Source: Methylococcaceae bacterium (GTDB lineage: Bacteria; Pseudomonadota; Gammaproteobacteria; Methylococcales; Methylomonadaceae). Taken from it: DNA of 8,039 nt. Position 1 is the first letter of the stretch, and every line of letters starts with the position of its first letter. The stretch lies in contig JAUXDP010000142.1 of assembly GCA_030618325.1 (NCBI GenBank), forward strand, positions 1-8,039. The letters run 5' to 3'. Made by a program: the position numbers and the translations under genes. Below, piece after piece: positions 1-6,464 of this stretch. The notes beneath the pieces were generated by a model, which saw nothing but the letters and a program-made list of their open reading frames with translations, did not search any database and was not told the DNA's origin.

Positions 1-1
1 G

Positions 2-1096
2 CCTTATTCCCGCGTACCTCATCATGAGTATGGTGAAGCCAACGTTCCCGCATTTGAAATGATTCAGCATTCAGTCAATATCATGCGAGGTTGTTTTGGA
101 GGTTGCACCTTTTGTTCGATCACCGAGCATGAAGGCCGTATTATCCAAAGCCGGTCCGAAGACTCCATCATTCGGGAAATTGAAAATATTCGAGATACTT
201 CACCTAATTTTACCGGACATATTTCTGATTTGGGCGGGCCAACGGCCAATATGTATCGGCTGGCTTGTAAAGACCCAGAGATTGAGTCCGCTTGCCGTAG
301 GCCTTCTTGCGTATTTCCAGGTATTTGTTCAAATCTGAATACAAATCATACGCCACTCATTAAATTGTATCGTCGTGCCAGAACCTTACCGGGCATCAAA
401 AAAATATTCATAGCCTCTGGCTTGCGCTACGATTTGGCAGTTGAATCACCTGAGTATGTGAAAGAACTGGTCACGCATCATGTTGGTGGATATTTAAAAA
501 TTGCACCGGAGCATACCGAAACAGGTCCGTTAGATAAAATGATGAAACCCGGGATGGGAACCTATGATCGTTTCAAAGAAATGTTTGATAAATATTCCAA
601 AGCAGCGGGGAAGGAACAGTATCTAATCCCTTATTTTATAGCAGCCCACCCTGGGACTAGCGATAAAGACATGCTGAATTTGGCGTTATGGTTAAAGCGA
701 AATGGTTTCAGGGCCGATCAGGTACAGGCTTTTCTGCCATCACCGATGTCTGTTGCCACAGCCATGTATCATTCAGGTAAAAACTCGTTAAAAAAAGTCA
801 GCCGCAGGGCGGAAAACATTTCAATCCCCAAAGGCATAAAGCAACGCCGACTGCACAAAGCTTTTTTACGCTATCATGATCCCAATAACTGGCCGATGTT
901 GCGTGAGGCCTTGAAAGACATGGGTAGAGCAGATTTGATCGGTAATGGTAAAAAACATTTAATTCCCAGCTTTCAACCTAAAGGGACGGGTTTGAAGTCC
1001 GGGGAAAACAGGAGTAACTCCAAATACAAAAAAACCAGACCGTTCAAAACCAAATACACTGGAGAAAAACGGGGGAGAACGAACCGAAGGGGCTGA
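2..1096 (+). CDS. ygiQ: YgiQ family radical SAM protein, C-terminal part (5' end outside window)
   Basis: The reading frame is open from the first complete codon at position 2, so the ATG at 59 is internal and 364 residues of a longer protein (about 700 aa in the family) are present. The visible part begins with the stretch leading into the radical SAM cluster: Cys31, Cys35 and Cys38 of the fragment form CxxxCxxC (CFGGCTFC), which binds a 4Fe-4S cluster and S-adenosylmethionine. It is followed by the family-typical SITEHEGRIIQSRS segment. The last third (KKVSRRAENISIPKG, RRLHKAFLRYHDPNNW) matches the DUF3362 domain that ends YgiQ proteins. The final 40 residues or so are strongly basic and look disordered. 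The radical SAM fold and family are clear; the substrate is unknown for the family. The protein is expected to be cytosolic. No obvious terminator lies between its stop codon and the brnTA promoter about 40 nt downstream. Confidence 0.95.
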   Translation, partial: PYSRVPHHEYGEANVPAFEMIQHSVNIMRGCFGGCTFCSITEHEGRIIQSRSEDSIIREIENIRDTSPNFTGHISDLGGPTANMYRLACKDPEIESACRRPSCVFPGICSNLNTNHTPLIKLYRRARTLPGIKKIFIASGLRYDLAVESPEYVKELVTHHVGGYLKIAPEHTETGPLDKMMKPGMGTYDRFKEMFDKYSKAAGKEQYLIPYFIAAHPGTSDKDMLNLALWLKRNGFRADQVQAFLPSPMSVATAMYHSGKNSLKKVSRRAENISIPKGIKQRRLHKAFLRYHDPNNWPMLREALKDMGRADLIGNGKKHLIPSFQPKGTGLKSGENRSNSKYKKTRPFKTKYTGEKRGRTNRRG

Positions 1097-1134
1097 TGCA
1101 TAAGGCAAGAGAAACAGCTTGGCAGGAACCATTA

Positions 1135-1162
1135 TTGACATAAATAAGTCTATAAGTACAAT
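1135..1162 (+). promoter_or_regulatory. Sigma-70-type promoter of brnTA
   Basis: A perfect -35 box TTGACA (1135-1140) is followed after 16 nt by TACAAT (1157-1162). Initiation about 7 nt downstream of the -10 box would fall at or within a base or two of the toxin ATG at 1169, which predicts a leaderless mRNA. The -10 box lies inside the inverted repeat at 1152-1170. Confidence 0.75.
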
Positions 1163-1170
1163 GTACTTAT
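1152..1170. promoter_or_regulatory. Probable brnTA operator: perfect 9-bp inverted repeat
   Basis: ATAAGTACA (1152-1160), a single central A, then TGTACTTAT (1162-1170) is a perfect palindrome with 9-bp arms. It covers the -10 box and the first two bases of the toxin start codon. Known BrnTA systems are autorepressed by the ribbon-helix-helix antitoxin BrnA, alone or with BrnT. By inference this is the site where BrnA blocks RNA polymerase. Confidence 0.7.
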
Positions 1171-1462
1171 GAAGAGGTTAAGTTTTGAATGGGATAACAA
1201 CAAAGATAAAGTAGATATTTCAAAGCATGGTGTTTCTTTTGATGAAGCGCAAACAGTTTTTTATGATGAATATGCGATTCAATTCTTCGATCCTGAGCAC
1301 TCAGAAAATGAAGATCATTTTTTACTGCTTGGTACGAGTTTTAAATTAAAAACACTTGTTATTTGTCATTGCTTTAGGGAGGAAGAAACAGTGGTAAGAA
1401 TTATCTCTGCTAGAAAAGCGGATAAAGATGAAGAGCAGGTATATTGGAGTAAAAGAAAATGA
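1169..1462 (+). CDS. brnT: BrnT family type II toxin (ribonuclease)
   Basis: This 97-aa protein matches the BrnT family in length and motif order: an N-terminal FEWDNNK stretch, KHGVSF (19-24) followed by DEAQTVF, the DPEHSENEDHFLLLG block (41-55), and the C-terminal VVRIISARKA motif (75-84) with Arg77 and Arg82. BrnT toxins have a RelE-like fold and stop growth by cutting RNA; BrnA neutralises them by direct binding. The ATG at 1169 puts the FEWD block where the family has it, and no other in-frame start fits. There is no Shine-Dalgarno sequence before it and the predicted transcription start falls at the ATG, so translation is probably leaderless. It overlaps brnA by 4 nt (ATGA). The toxin is intact, with no frameshift or early stop. 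Confidence 0.93.
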   Translation: MKRLSFEWDNNKDKVDISKHGVSFDEAQTVFYDEYAIQFFDPEHSENEDHFLLLGTSFKLKTLVICHCFREEETVVRIISARKADKDEEQVYWSKRK

Positions 1463-1683
1463 AAGAGCATTATGATTTTTCTAAGATGGAAGGAAAGAAA
1501 AACCCTTACCTCAAATACCTTAAACAACCTGTTACCATGCGAATTGATTGTGATTCTGTTGAATATTTTAAATCACTCACCGAAGAAACAGGCATTCCTT
1601 ATCAAACACTGATTAATCTATATCTACGGGATTGTGCCGTTCATCATCGTAAATTACAAATGCAATGGACATCACAAACCTAA
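1459..1683 (+). CDS. brnA: BrnA family antitoxin (ribbon-helix-helix)
   Basis: This 74-aa partner of BrnT has a short basic N-terminal arm (NPYLKYLKQP), a predicted beta-strand VTMRID (25-30), and two helices, SVEYFKSLTEETG (33-45) and PYQTLINLYLRDCA (48-61). This is the ribbon-helix-helix layout of BrnA antitoxins, and the GIPYQTLINLYLRD block is highly typical. The strand should bind DNA as a dimer, most likely at the palindrome 1152-1170, while other parts of the protein occlude the toxin. Its ATG overlaps the brnT stop (ATGA), and a GGAG at 1446-1449 sits 9 nt before it. Unlike the leaderless toxin it therefore has a proper ribosome site, which could favour antitoxin synthesis. The stop codon lies within an inverted repeat (1676-1711). 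Confidence 0.93.
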   Translation: MKEHYDFSKMEGKKNPYLKYLKQPVTMRIDCDSVEYFKSLTEETGIPYQTLINLYLRDCAVHHRKLQMQWTSQT

Positions 1684-1711
1684 GAAGGCGTTGTTGCTGA
1701 CTTCTAGGTTT
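1676..1711 (+). terminator. Hairpin over the brnA stop codon, possible weak terminator
   Basis: AAACCTAAGAAG (1676-1687) pairs with CTTCTAGGTTT (1701-1711) with a single bulged A and a 13-nt loop; the brnA TAA is inside the left arm. No good T-run follows, so it is weak as an intrinsic terminator. It may instead protect the mRNA 3' end. TTAGGTT at 1722-1728 could compete for the left arm. Confidence 0.35.
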
Positions 1712-1753
1712 GACTGATTATTTAGGTTAAACATAAAACGATTGTTTTTGTGA

Positions 1754-1768
1754 GATTCTTTAAGAATC
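1754..1768. repeat. Short perfect inverted repeat upstream of the tRNA promoter
   Basis: GATTCTT (1754-1760), a central T, then AAGAATC (1762-1768). It ends 13 nt before the -35 box of the tRNA gene and is not followed by a T-run. It could be a protein-binding site or chance; no function can be assigned. Confidence 0.3.
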
Positions 1769-1781
1769 ACTGCAAAATGGC

Positions 1782-1809
1782 TTGTAAAATCAAAAATCCT
1801 CAGTATAAT
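1782..1809 (+). promoter_or_regulatory. Promoter of tRNA-Thr
   Basis: TTGTAA (1782-1787) and a perfect TATAAT (1804-1809) are separated by 16 nt and lie just before the tRNA gene at 1821. The 5' leader removed by RNase P would be only a few nucleotides long. Confidence 0.65.
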
Positions 1810-1820
1810 TAGCAGACTTC

Positions 1821-1896
1821 GCTGATGTAGCTCAGTTGGTAGAGCAGTTGATTTGTAATCAACCGGTCGTAGGTTCGACTCCTATCATCAGCTCCA
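1821..1896 (+). tRNA. tRNA-Thr, anticodon UGU
   Basis: This is a full 76-nt cloverleaf. The acceptor stem GCTGATG (1821-1827) pairs exactly with CATCAGC (1886-1892), followed by discriminator T and an encoded CCA (1894-1896). The D-arm GCTCAGTTGGTAGAGC and the T-loop segment GGTTCGACTCC are standard. The anticodon stem GTTGA/TCAAC encloses the loop TTTGTAA, giving anticodon TGT at 1854-1856, which reads ACA and other ACN threonine codons. It has its own promoter and terminator and stands alone. Confidence 0.97.
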
Positions 1897-1911
1897 TAAC
1901 ACATAGCATCA

Positions 1912-1942
1912 AAGCCTTACATGAAAGTGTGGGGCTTTTTTT
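1912..1942 (+). terminator. Intrinsic terminator of tRNA-Thr
   Basis: AAGCCTTACAT (1912-1922) pairs along its whole length, with three G-T pairs, with GTGTGGGGCTT (1927-1937). A GAAA tetraloop closes the stem. A run of seven T (1936-1942) follows. It begins 15 nt after the tRNA CCA end. Confidence 0.85.
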
Positions 1943-1956
1943 ATGTCAAAAATCCG

Positions 1957-1985
1957 TTTTGTGAAAAGAGCCAGTATAATATAAT
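1957..1985 (+). promoter_or_regulatory. Candidate promoter for the antitoxin relic and lipBA
   Basis: Two overlapping TATAAT boxes (1975-1980 and 1980-1985) lie just after the tRNA terminator. TTTTGT (1957-1962) stands 17 nt before the second one, or TTGTGA (1959-1964) 15 nt before it. No better promoter was seen ahead of lipB, so this is the likeliest source of its transcript, through a leader of roughly 280 nt. Confidence 0.45.
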
Positions 1986-2085
1986 CTAGAATCAACTAAT
2001 CAATCAGTGATAGCCAAGTTCGAAAGATGGATAGGCAAGTTGAAACTATAGGGCTGAGAAAGGTGTTTATTGGAGATGAAATACG

Positions 2086-2250
2086 ATGAAAGAGTTAAAC
2101 ATAAAAGTTGATGGCGCACTATTGGAAATACTAAAAAATTTACCAGAAATCAAAATACAGCAACAAAGCTCCGAGAAAAACATTAGTTTTGAACAAGCTA
2201 CAGACTATACACTGGAGTAGAATAAAGAACTGTATAAACGATTGTCCTGA
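2086..2250 (+). pseudogene. Broken small antitoxin-like gene (in-frame TAG)
   Basis: From ATG 2086, with GGAG at 2072-2075, a frame encodes 44 residues (MKELNIKVDGALLEILKNLP..., ending FEQATDYTLE). It stops at TAG 2218-2220, then continues in the same frame as NKELYKRLS to a TGA at 2248-2250. The joined 54-residue reading looks like one small protein: a short N-terminal strand, a leucine-rich segment, and a final ATDYTLExNKELYKRLS helix. That style of ending resembles small type II antitoxins, a resemblance from memory rather than a search. Its natural reading runs into the space before lipB, and no toxin gene accompanies it. It could be an orphan remnant, a still-active 44-aa protein, or a sequencing error at one base. 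The exact family is not identified. Confidence 0.5.
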
Positions 2251-2275
2251 TTTACAACTTGATATTTGTCCGGTA

Positions 2276-2887
2276 GTGAAACCAACTGTTCGGCGTAAAG
2301 GTCTCCAAGATTACCAAACAACCTGGCAGAAAATGCAGGATTTTACGCGACAGCGAAATCAGGAGACAGAGGATGAATTATGGATAGTTGAACATCCCGC
2401 GGTATATACATTAGGCTTGAACGGAAAAGAGCAACACATTCTGAAACAAACGGATATTCCAATTATTCCAACGGATCGTGGTGGTCAGGTGACCTATCAT
2501 GGGCCTGGACAGTTAGTTATCTATACCTTATTTAACATAGATCGTTTAAAATTAAACACGAGGCAGCTGGTTTCCTTGTTGGAGCAGGCAATGGTTGATA
2601 CGCTTGCACAATACGGTATCTGGGCAAATTCTAGAAAAGATGCTCCAGGTGTTTATGTTAATGAAAACAAAATAGGCTCCATCGGGCTACGCATAAAAAA
2701 AGGCTGTAGTTACCATGGTTTGAGTTTAAATAATCACATGGATCTATCTCCTTTTAACCATATTAATACTTGTGGCTATCCGGGCTTGGAAGTAACACAG
2801 CTTTTTGATGAAGGAGTCAACATCAAGACCTGTGAACTGGCCATCCCTGTTATTCACGCAATAATTACTGCACTGGATAATCGATAA
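2276..2887 (+). CDS. lipB: Octanoyltransferase LipB (lipoyl(octanoyl) transferase)
   Basis: LipB moves the octanoyl group from acyl carrier protein to the lipoyl domains of the 2-oxoacid dehydrogenases and the glycine cleavage H protein, the first committed step of lipoate synthesis. The signature is complete: VEHPAVYTLG, the DRGGQVTYHGPGQL block, Lys132 in KIGSIGLR followed by GCSYHGLSLN, and catalytic Cys166 in NTCGYPG. Lys and Cys are 34 residues apart, as in E. coli LipB (Lys135, Cys169). GTG 2276 is chosen as the start (203 aa, near the family's usual 200-215), because homology begins just after it. The frame is open back to a TTG at 2189, but that stretch overlaps the antitoxin relic in another frame. 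There is no ATG and no strong ribosome site, so the start is less certain than the gene. It abuts lipA. Confidence 0.95.
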   Translation: MKPTVRRKGLQDYQTTWQKMQDFTRQRNQETEDELWIVEHPAVYTLGLNGKEQHILKQTDIPIIPTDRGGQVTYHGPGQLVIYTLFNIDRLKLNTRQLVSLLEQAMVDTLAQYGIWANSRKDAPGVYVNENKIGSIGLRIKKGCSYHGLSLNNHMDLSPFNHINTCGYPGLEVTQLFDEGVNIKTCELAIPVIHAIITALDNR

Positions 2888-3850
2888 ATGTCATTTCAAG
2901 CACCTTCACGATCAACCCCGGAAAGTCATCAACGGAATGCTGAAAAGCTTGCCAGAATTCCGATTAAGGTTGAAAAGACCACAACCCCTTTACGCAAGCC
3001 AGACTGGATTCGAATAAGAGTACCAGGTGGCGAAAAAGTTAACCGTATTAAAAATATTCTACGTGAGCAGAATTTGCATTCTGTATGTGAAGAAGCGGCT
3101 TGTCCTAATCTCGCAGAATGTTTTAATCATGGGACAGCAACCTTTATGATTATGGGTGATTTATGTACCCGCCGATGCCCGTTTTGTGATGTTGCTCATG
3201 GTAAGCCGCAACCCTTAGACCAAGATGAGCCACGCCATCTAGCTGAAACAGTTAGTGCTTTGAAATTAAAATATGTGGTTATTACTTCGGTAGATCGGGA
3301 CGATCTAAGGGATGGTGGAGCAGGGCATTTTGCCGCCTGTATTCAAGCGTTACGGCAGCATACTCCAGCTACAAAAATTGAAATTCTGGTGCCTGATTTT
3401 CGGGGGCGACTAAAAAAGGCGGTAGATATTTTGGCAGAAAATCCCTGTGATGTTTTTAACCATAATTTGGAAACTGTTCCAAGCCTTTATCGCAAAGCGC
3501 GCCCTGGGGCAGATTATCATAATTCCCTGCAACTCCTGGAACAATACAAGCAGGCACAACCTGATATGCCAACCAAATCAGGATTAATGTTGGGTTTGGG
3601 CGAGGAGTCAGATGAAGTCGAGCAAGTACTGCAGGATTTACTAGATCATGGCTGCAGTATGCTGACGCTAGGCCAATATTTACAACCCAGCAAAGATCAT
3701 CTTCCGGTTGAACGTTATCTTACTCCAGATGAATTTGATCAGTATGCGGAAATTGCTAAATCACTGGGATTCAAACAAGTGGCCAGTGCTCCATTAGTTA
3801 GGTCATCATATCACGCCGATTTACAGGCTAAAGGTGTGGATTTGGCTTGA
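2888..3850 (+). CDS. lipA: Lipoyl synthase LipA
   Basis: LipA is a radical SAM enzyme that inserts sulfur at C6 and C8 of protein-bound octanoyl groups to form lipoyl. At 320 aa it is nearly the same length as E. coli LipA (321). It carries the auxiliary-cluster cysteines Cys67, Cys72 and Cys78 (CEEAACPNLAEC), which donate sulfur. It also has the radical SAM cysteines Cys93, Cys97 and Cys100 (CTRRCPFC), all one position from E. coli, and the C-terminal RSSY motif (305-308) that ligates the auxiliary cluster. The VVITSVDRDDLRDGGAGHF and LGLGE segments are typical. The ATG follows the lipB stop codon with no gap, so the two are translated from one mRNA and probably coupled. No terminator is visible in the 48 nt before the antiporter gene. 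Confidence 0.97.
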   Translation: MSFQAPSRSTPESHQRNAEKLARIPIKVEKTTTPLRKPDWIRIRVPGGEKVNRIKNILREQNLHSVCEEAACPNLAECFNHGTATFMIMGDLCTRRCPFCDVAHGKPQPLDQDEPRHLAETVSALKLKYVVITSVDRDDLRDGGAGHFAACIQALRQHTPATKIEILVPDFRGRLKKAVDILAENPCDVFNHNLETVPSLYRKARPGADYHNSLQLLEQYKQAQPDMPTKSGLMLGLGEESDEVEQVLQDLLDHGCSMLTLGQYLQPSKDHLPVERYLTPDEFDQYAEIAKSLGFKQVASAPLVRSSYHADLQAKGVDLA

Positions 3851-3898
3851 TAGCAGGAATCCCAACATAAAACATAAAACCTAAGGACTAAGGGAAAA

Positions 3899-5716
3899 GT
3901 GACCGAAAGTAATCTTATCGCATTATCTGCAATTTCCGCTATTGCCGTTATCTGCCAATGGGTCGCCTGGCGGCTTAAACTTCCCGCTATTTTATTTTTA
4001 TTACTAGCTGGCATCATAGCTGGCCCTACCTTACATTGGTTAAAGCCAGATTTATTATTTGGCGATCTGCTACATCCTTTTATTTCTCTTTCAGTCGCCA
4101 TTATTTTGTTTGAAGGTGGGATGACCCTTAAACTTGAGGAAATAAAAGGACTGGAGCAAGTTGTACAACGATTAATTACCATAGGCTTGTTAGCAACATG
4201 GTTGATTATTGCAGTTGCGACCCATTGGCTAGTTGGTTTTTCTTGGGAGTTGAGTTTTCTTTTTGGTGCGCTTGTAGTTGTCACTGGGCCGACAGTGGTT
4301 GTTCCCATGCTAAGAACCGTGAGGCCTAACGCCAAAATTGCCAATATCTTACGCTGGGAAGGTATTGTGATTGATCCAATTGGTGCATTATTAGCGGTAT
4401 TGGTATTTGAATTTATTATTTCCACTACTCACGAACAAATATGGCAGCATGTCTTACTGACATTTGCTGGAATCATATTTACTGGTGTAGTCATGGGTGC
4501 TGTAGCAGGATATGCTCTTGGCTTGATTTTAAGACATTTTCTACTGCCGGAGTACTTACATAATCTGGCATCAATCGCGTTAATTTTTGGCTCCTTCACA
4601 CTGGCAAATCATATTACTGAGGAGTCCGGATTATTAGCAGTAACGATTATGGGCATGTGGCTGGCAAACCTGAAGCAGGTTCATACAGAAGATATATTGA
4701 GTTTTAAAGAACATCTTACGGTGCTGTTGATTTCTGGGCTTTTTATTATTCTTGCAGCAAGGATTGAATTCGATCAAATTATTGCTCTAGGCTGGTCAGC
4801 GGTTGCTATTTTGGCTGTCATTCAATTTATCGCCCGGCCGATAAAAGTATTAATTGCTACACAAGGTTCTTCTCTAAAATGGCAGGAAAAAGCATTACTT
4901 TCCTGGATAGCACCACGCGGAATAGTGGCAGCGGCTGTTTCTGCTATTTTTGCTTTACGCCTTGAAAAACAAGGAATTGAAGATGCCCAGCTAATAGTCC
5001 CTTTAACGTTAATTGTGATTGTCGGAACGGTTGTTTTACAAAGTACCACCGCAGGCTGGCTTGCCCGATGGCTAAAAGTGGCCGAACCCGATGCTAATGG
5101 CATGTTGATTATTGGAGCAAATCCTCTGGCAAGAAAAATCGCAGCAGCCTTGAAAAGTCTGGAAATTAAAACCTTATTGGCCGATCGAAACTGGTCAAAT
5201 ATCAAGACAGCTCGCATGGAGGGCTTAACAACTTATTATGGCAATCCCATTTCAGAACATGCTGATCAGTATTTGGATTTGGTGGGATTAGGTCGTATGT
5301 TGGCACTATCTCCTCAACCGGCATTGAATGCATTATCAGCTATCCGCTACCGCAGTGAATTTGGCCGTGATGCAGTTTACTCCTTACCTGACTCTGGGGA
5401 AGTTGCTGAGAAAGACATGATTGCCCCTAGTCATCGCGGCTATTCACTTTTCCAGCAGGATGCCAGTTACAGCAAATTAGCCAGTTTTATCGGCAAGGGA
5501 GCAGAAGTAAAAGTGACCTCGATTACTGAAGGTTTCAGTTTTGATACTTTTCTAAATCAGAAGGGTAAGCAAATTATCCCTTTATTTGTTCTGGATGCAA
5601 AGAAACAGCTGGGAATTTTTACTGTTGGTGAACCGCAGAACCCAAAGTCTGGTAGCCAGGTGGTAAGTTTGGTGTTGGAAACAGTAGCGCCAGATTCTGA
5701 TCCAGATAAAAAATAA
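3899..5716 (+). CDS. Cation/proton antiporter (CPA family) with C-terminal RCK-like region
   Basis: This 605-aa inner-membrane protein has about a dozen hydrophobic segments in residues 5-390 in the Na+/H+ exchanger fold. Markers are LPAILFLLLAGIIAGP (28-43), the TGP motif in VVVTGPTVVVPML (126-138), EGIVIDP (154-160) with the membrane acid Asp159, and APRGIVAAAVSA (338-349). Residues 400-495 resemble a TrkA-N/RCK nucleotide-binding domain, although the glycine motif is degenerate (GANPLA). Residues 520-595 look like a TrkA-C-type domain. This suggests exchange of Na+ or K+ for H+ gated by a cytosolic ligand; the ion cannot be read from sequence. The GTG start at 3899 is supported by AAGGA (3883-3887) 11 nt upstream and by the first membrane segment beginning a few residues in. 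It is in line with lipBA 48 nt away and may be cotranscribed, without a functional link. It converges on the lipoprotein gene, with a 32-nt gap. Confidence 0.9.
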   Translation: MTESNLIALSAISAIAVICQWVAWRLKLPAILFLLLAGIIAGPTLHWLKPDLLFGDLLHPFISLSVAIILFEGGMTLKLEEIKGLEQVVQRLITIGLLATWLIIAVATHWLVGFSWELSFLFGALVVVTGPTVVVPMLRTVRPNAKIANILRWEGIVIDPIGALLAVLVFEFIISTTHEQIWQHVLLTFAGIIFTGVVMGAVAGYALGLILRHFLLPEYLHNLASIALIFGSFTLANHITEESGLLAVTIMGMWLANLKQVHTEDILSFKEHLTVLLISGLFIILAARIEFDQIIALGWSAVAILAVIQFIARPIKVLIATQGSSLKWQEKALLSWIAPRGIVAAAVSAIFALRLEKQGIEDAQLIVPLTLIVIVGTVVLQSTTAGWLARWLKVAEPDANGMLIIGANPLARKIAAALKSLEIKTLLADRNWSNIKTARMEGLTTYYGNPISEHADQYLDLVGLGRMLALSPQPALNALSAIRYRSEFGRDAVYSLPDSGEVAEKDMIAPSHRGYSLFQQDASYSKLASFIGKGAEVKVTSITEGFSFDTFLNQKGKQIIPLFVLDAKKQLGIFTVGEPQNPKSGSQVVSLVLETVAPDSDPDKK

Positions 5717-5748
5717 GCCAATTATTGACGTTATTTTACTTACGTTCC

Positions 5749-6270
5749 TTAGTCCAATAGGTGCTGGTAAATTAGGGTTTCAGGCGTGGGTTCAGTATCA
5801 TTAAAATCCCCATCAAGATTGTAGTCTTCCTGCAATATTAACTGATTTCCCTCTAGACTATAACGGATATCATAATTCACGTTTGCCGGTTGCATCTGGG
5901 GCAACCCCCAGCGGTTAGTTTGACTATCGAATTGAGCGCTACCTTGAGAGCTAACAGACCACTTCATTTCACCATTTATTGCTCGGTACGAACCTATTTC
6001 CTGTGAACTTAGAGACCAATCAACAATAGTTTGGCCTTCAGGATTAGCAAATTTCTGATACCAGCGATAAGTATAGTTATCATCCGTAAATTCAACCTGG
6101 CCTTTTTTTGATATTGTTCCCTCTGTAGTTATTTTTGTAGAGAGAGCAGCTTCCCATTTGCCTTGAAGAAGTGCACTGTCGTTGTTTTCAGTATTAAGAC
6201 TTGTACTGTCACAGGCGAATAGTAGAAATGCTGAAGCACTGATTAACATGGTTTTACTGTGATGATCCAT
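5749..6270 (-). CDS. Predicted small lipoprotein with an EF-hand-type loop, function unknown
   Basis: This 173-aa protein starts with a short N-region (Lys6), a hydrophobic stretch MLISASAFLLFA and the lipobox LFAC, so lipidation at Cys20 and export are expected. After a Ser/Asn-rich spacer (21-34), residues 35-173 look like an all-beta, lipocalin-like fold, rich in alternating polar and aromatic residues (GKWEAALS, YTYRWYQKF, GEMKWSVSS, NYDIRYSLEGNQLIL). Residues 149-160 (DYNLDGDFNDTE) fit the 12-residue calcium-binding loop with ligands at positions 1, 3, 5, 7, 9 and 12. I do not recognise the family. The start at 6270 supplies the basic N-region; Met8 is an alternative. It lies on the same strand as the DUF3570-type gene, but a 326-nt gap makes an operon uncertain. 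Confidence 0.8.
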   Translation of the reverse strand: MDHHSKTMLISASAFLLFACDSTSLNTENNDSALLQGKWEAALSTKITTEGTISKKGQVEFTDDNYTYRWYQKFANPEGQTIVDWSLSSQEIGSYRAINGEMKWSVSSQGSAQFDSQTNRWGLPQMQPANVNYDIRYSLEGNQLILQEDYNLDGDFNDTEPTPETLIYQHLLD

Positions 6271-6336
6271 ATTGTTTTTTCAAATTTTATTTAAACGTGT
6301 AGTGGCCCCCGTACATCTAGAAAATTAATTCCCTCT

Positions 6337-6363
6337 TCTCCTTGAGCGGGTAAGGAGATTTTT
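6337..6363 (+). repeat. Hairpin followed by a T-run, terminator-like on the + strand
   Basis: TCTCCTT (6337-6343) and AAGGAGA (6352-6358) form a 7-bp stem with an 8-nt loop (GAGCGGGT), followed by TTTTT (6359-6363). This is the form of an intrinsic terminator read on the + strand, yet no + strand gene lies upstream in the gap. It could serve an unannotated small RNA, stop antiporter read-through, or be a decayed interspersed repeat. Confidence 0.35.
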
Positions 6364-6464
6364 GATGTGTGTTGAGTATAATTTATTTGTTGAGTAGTTA
6401 CGATTCTTTTATCTTTCTTGAACATCTGTATTCCAGTTTTTCAATAAACCGTTTGGGGAAGATC

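Noticed and set aside
2011..2046. Imperfect direct repeat TAGCCAAGTTCGAAA / TAGGCAAGTTGAAAC
   Set aside because: Only two copies with mismatches and no further units; not enough for a repeat array or a named regulatory site.
2027..2089. A 20-codon frame (MDRQVETIGLRKVFIGDEIR) whose TGA overlaps the ATG of the antitoxin relic
   Set aside because: Too short, with no ribosome site and bounded upstream by a stop at 1997-1999; the ATGA overlap could be chance, although it would allow translational coupling.
2189..2275. N-terminal extension of LipB from the TTG at 2189
   Set aside because: It overlaps the antitoxin-like frame, is Cys-rich and unlike LipB N-termini, and makes the protein longer than the family; homology starts just after GTG 2276.
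3862..3881. Tandem ACATAAA words between lipA and the antiporter
   Set aside because: Just over two short units in AT-rich DNA, with no dyad symmetry and no terminator shape.
3811..4425. A 204-codon open frame on the - strand antisense to the antiporter and the end of lipA
   Set aside because: It lies opposite two well-supported genes, has no family resemblance and no ribosome site; a coding shadow.
5712..5726. Possible terminator between the convergent antiporter and lipoprotein genes (AATAA/TTATT, followed by T's on the - strand)
   Set aside because: The stem is only five A-T pairs; too weak to call, though the position is right for the lipoprotein transcript.
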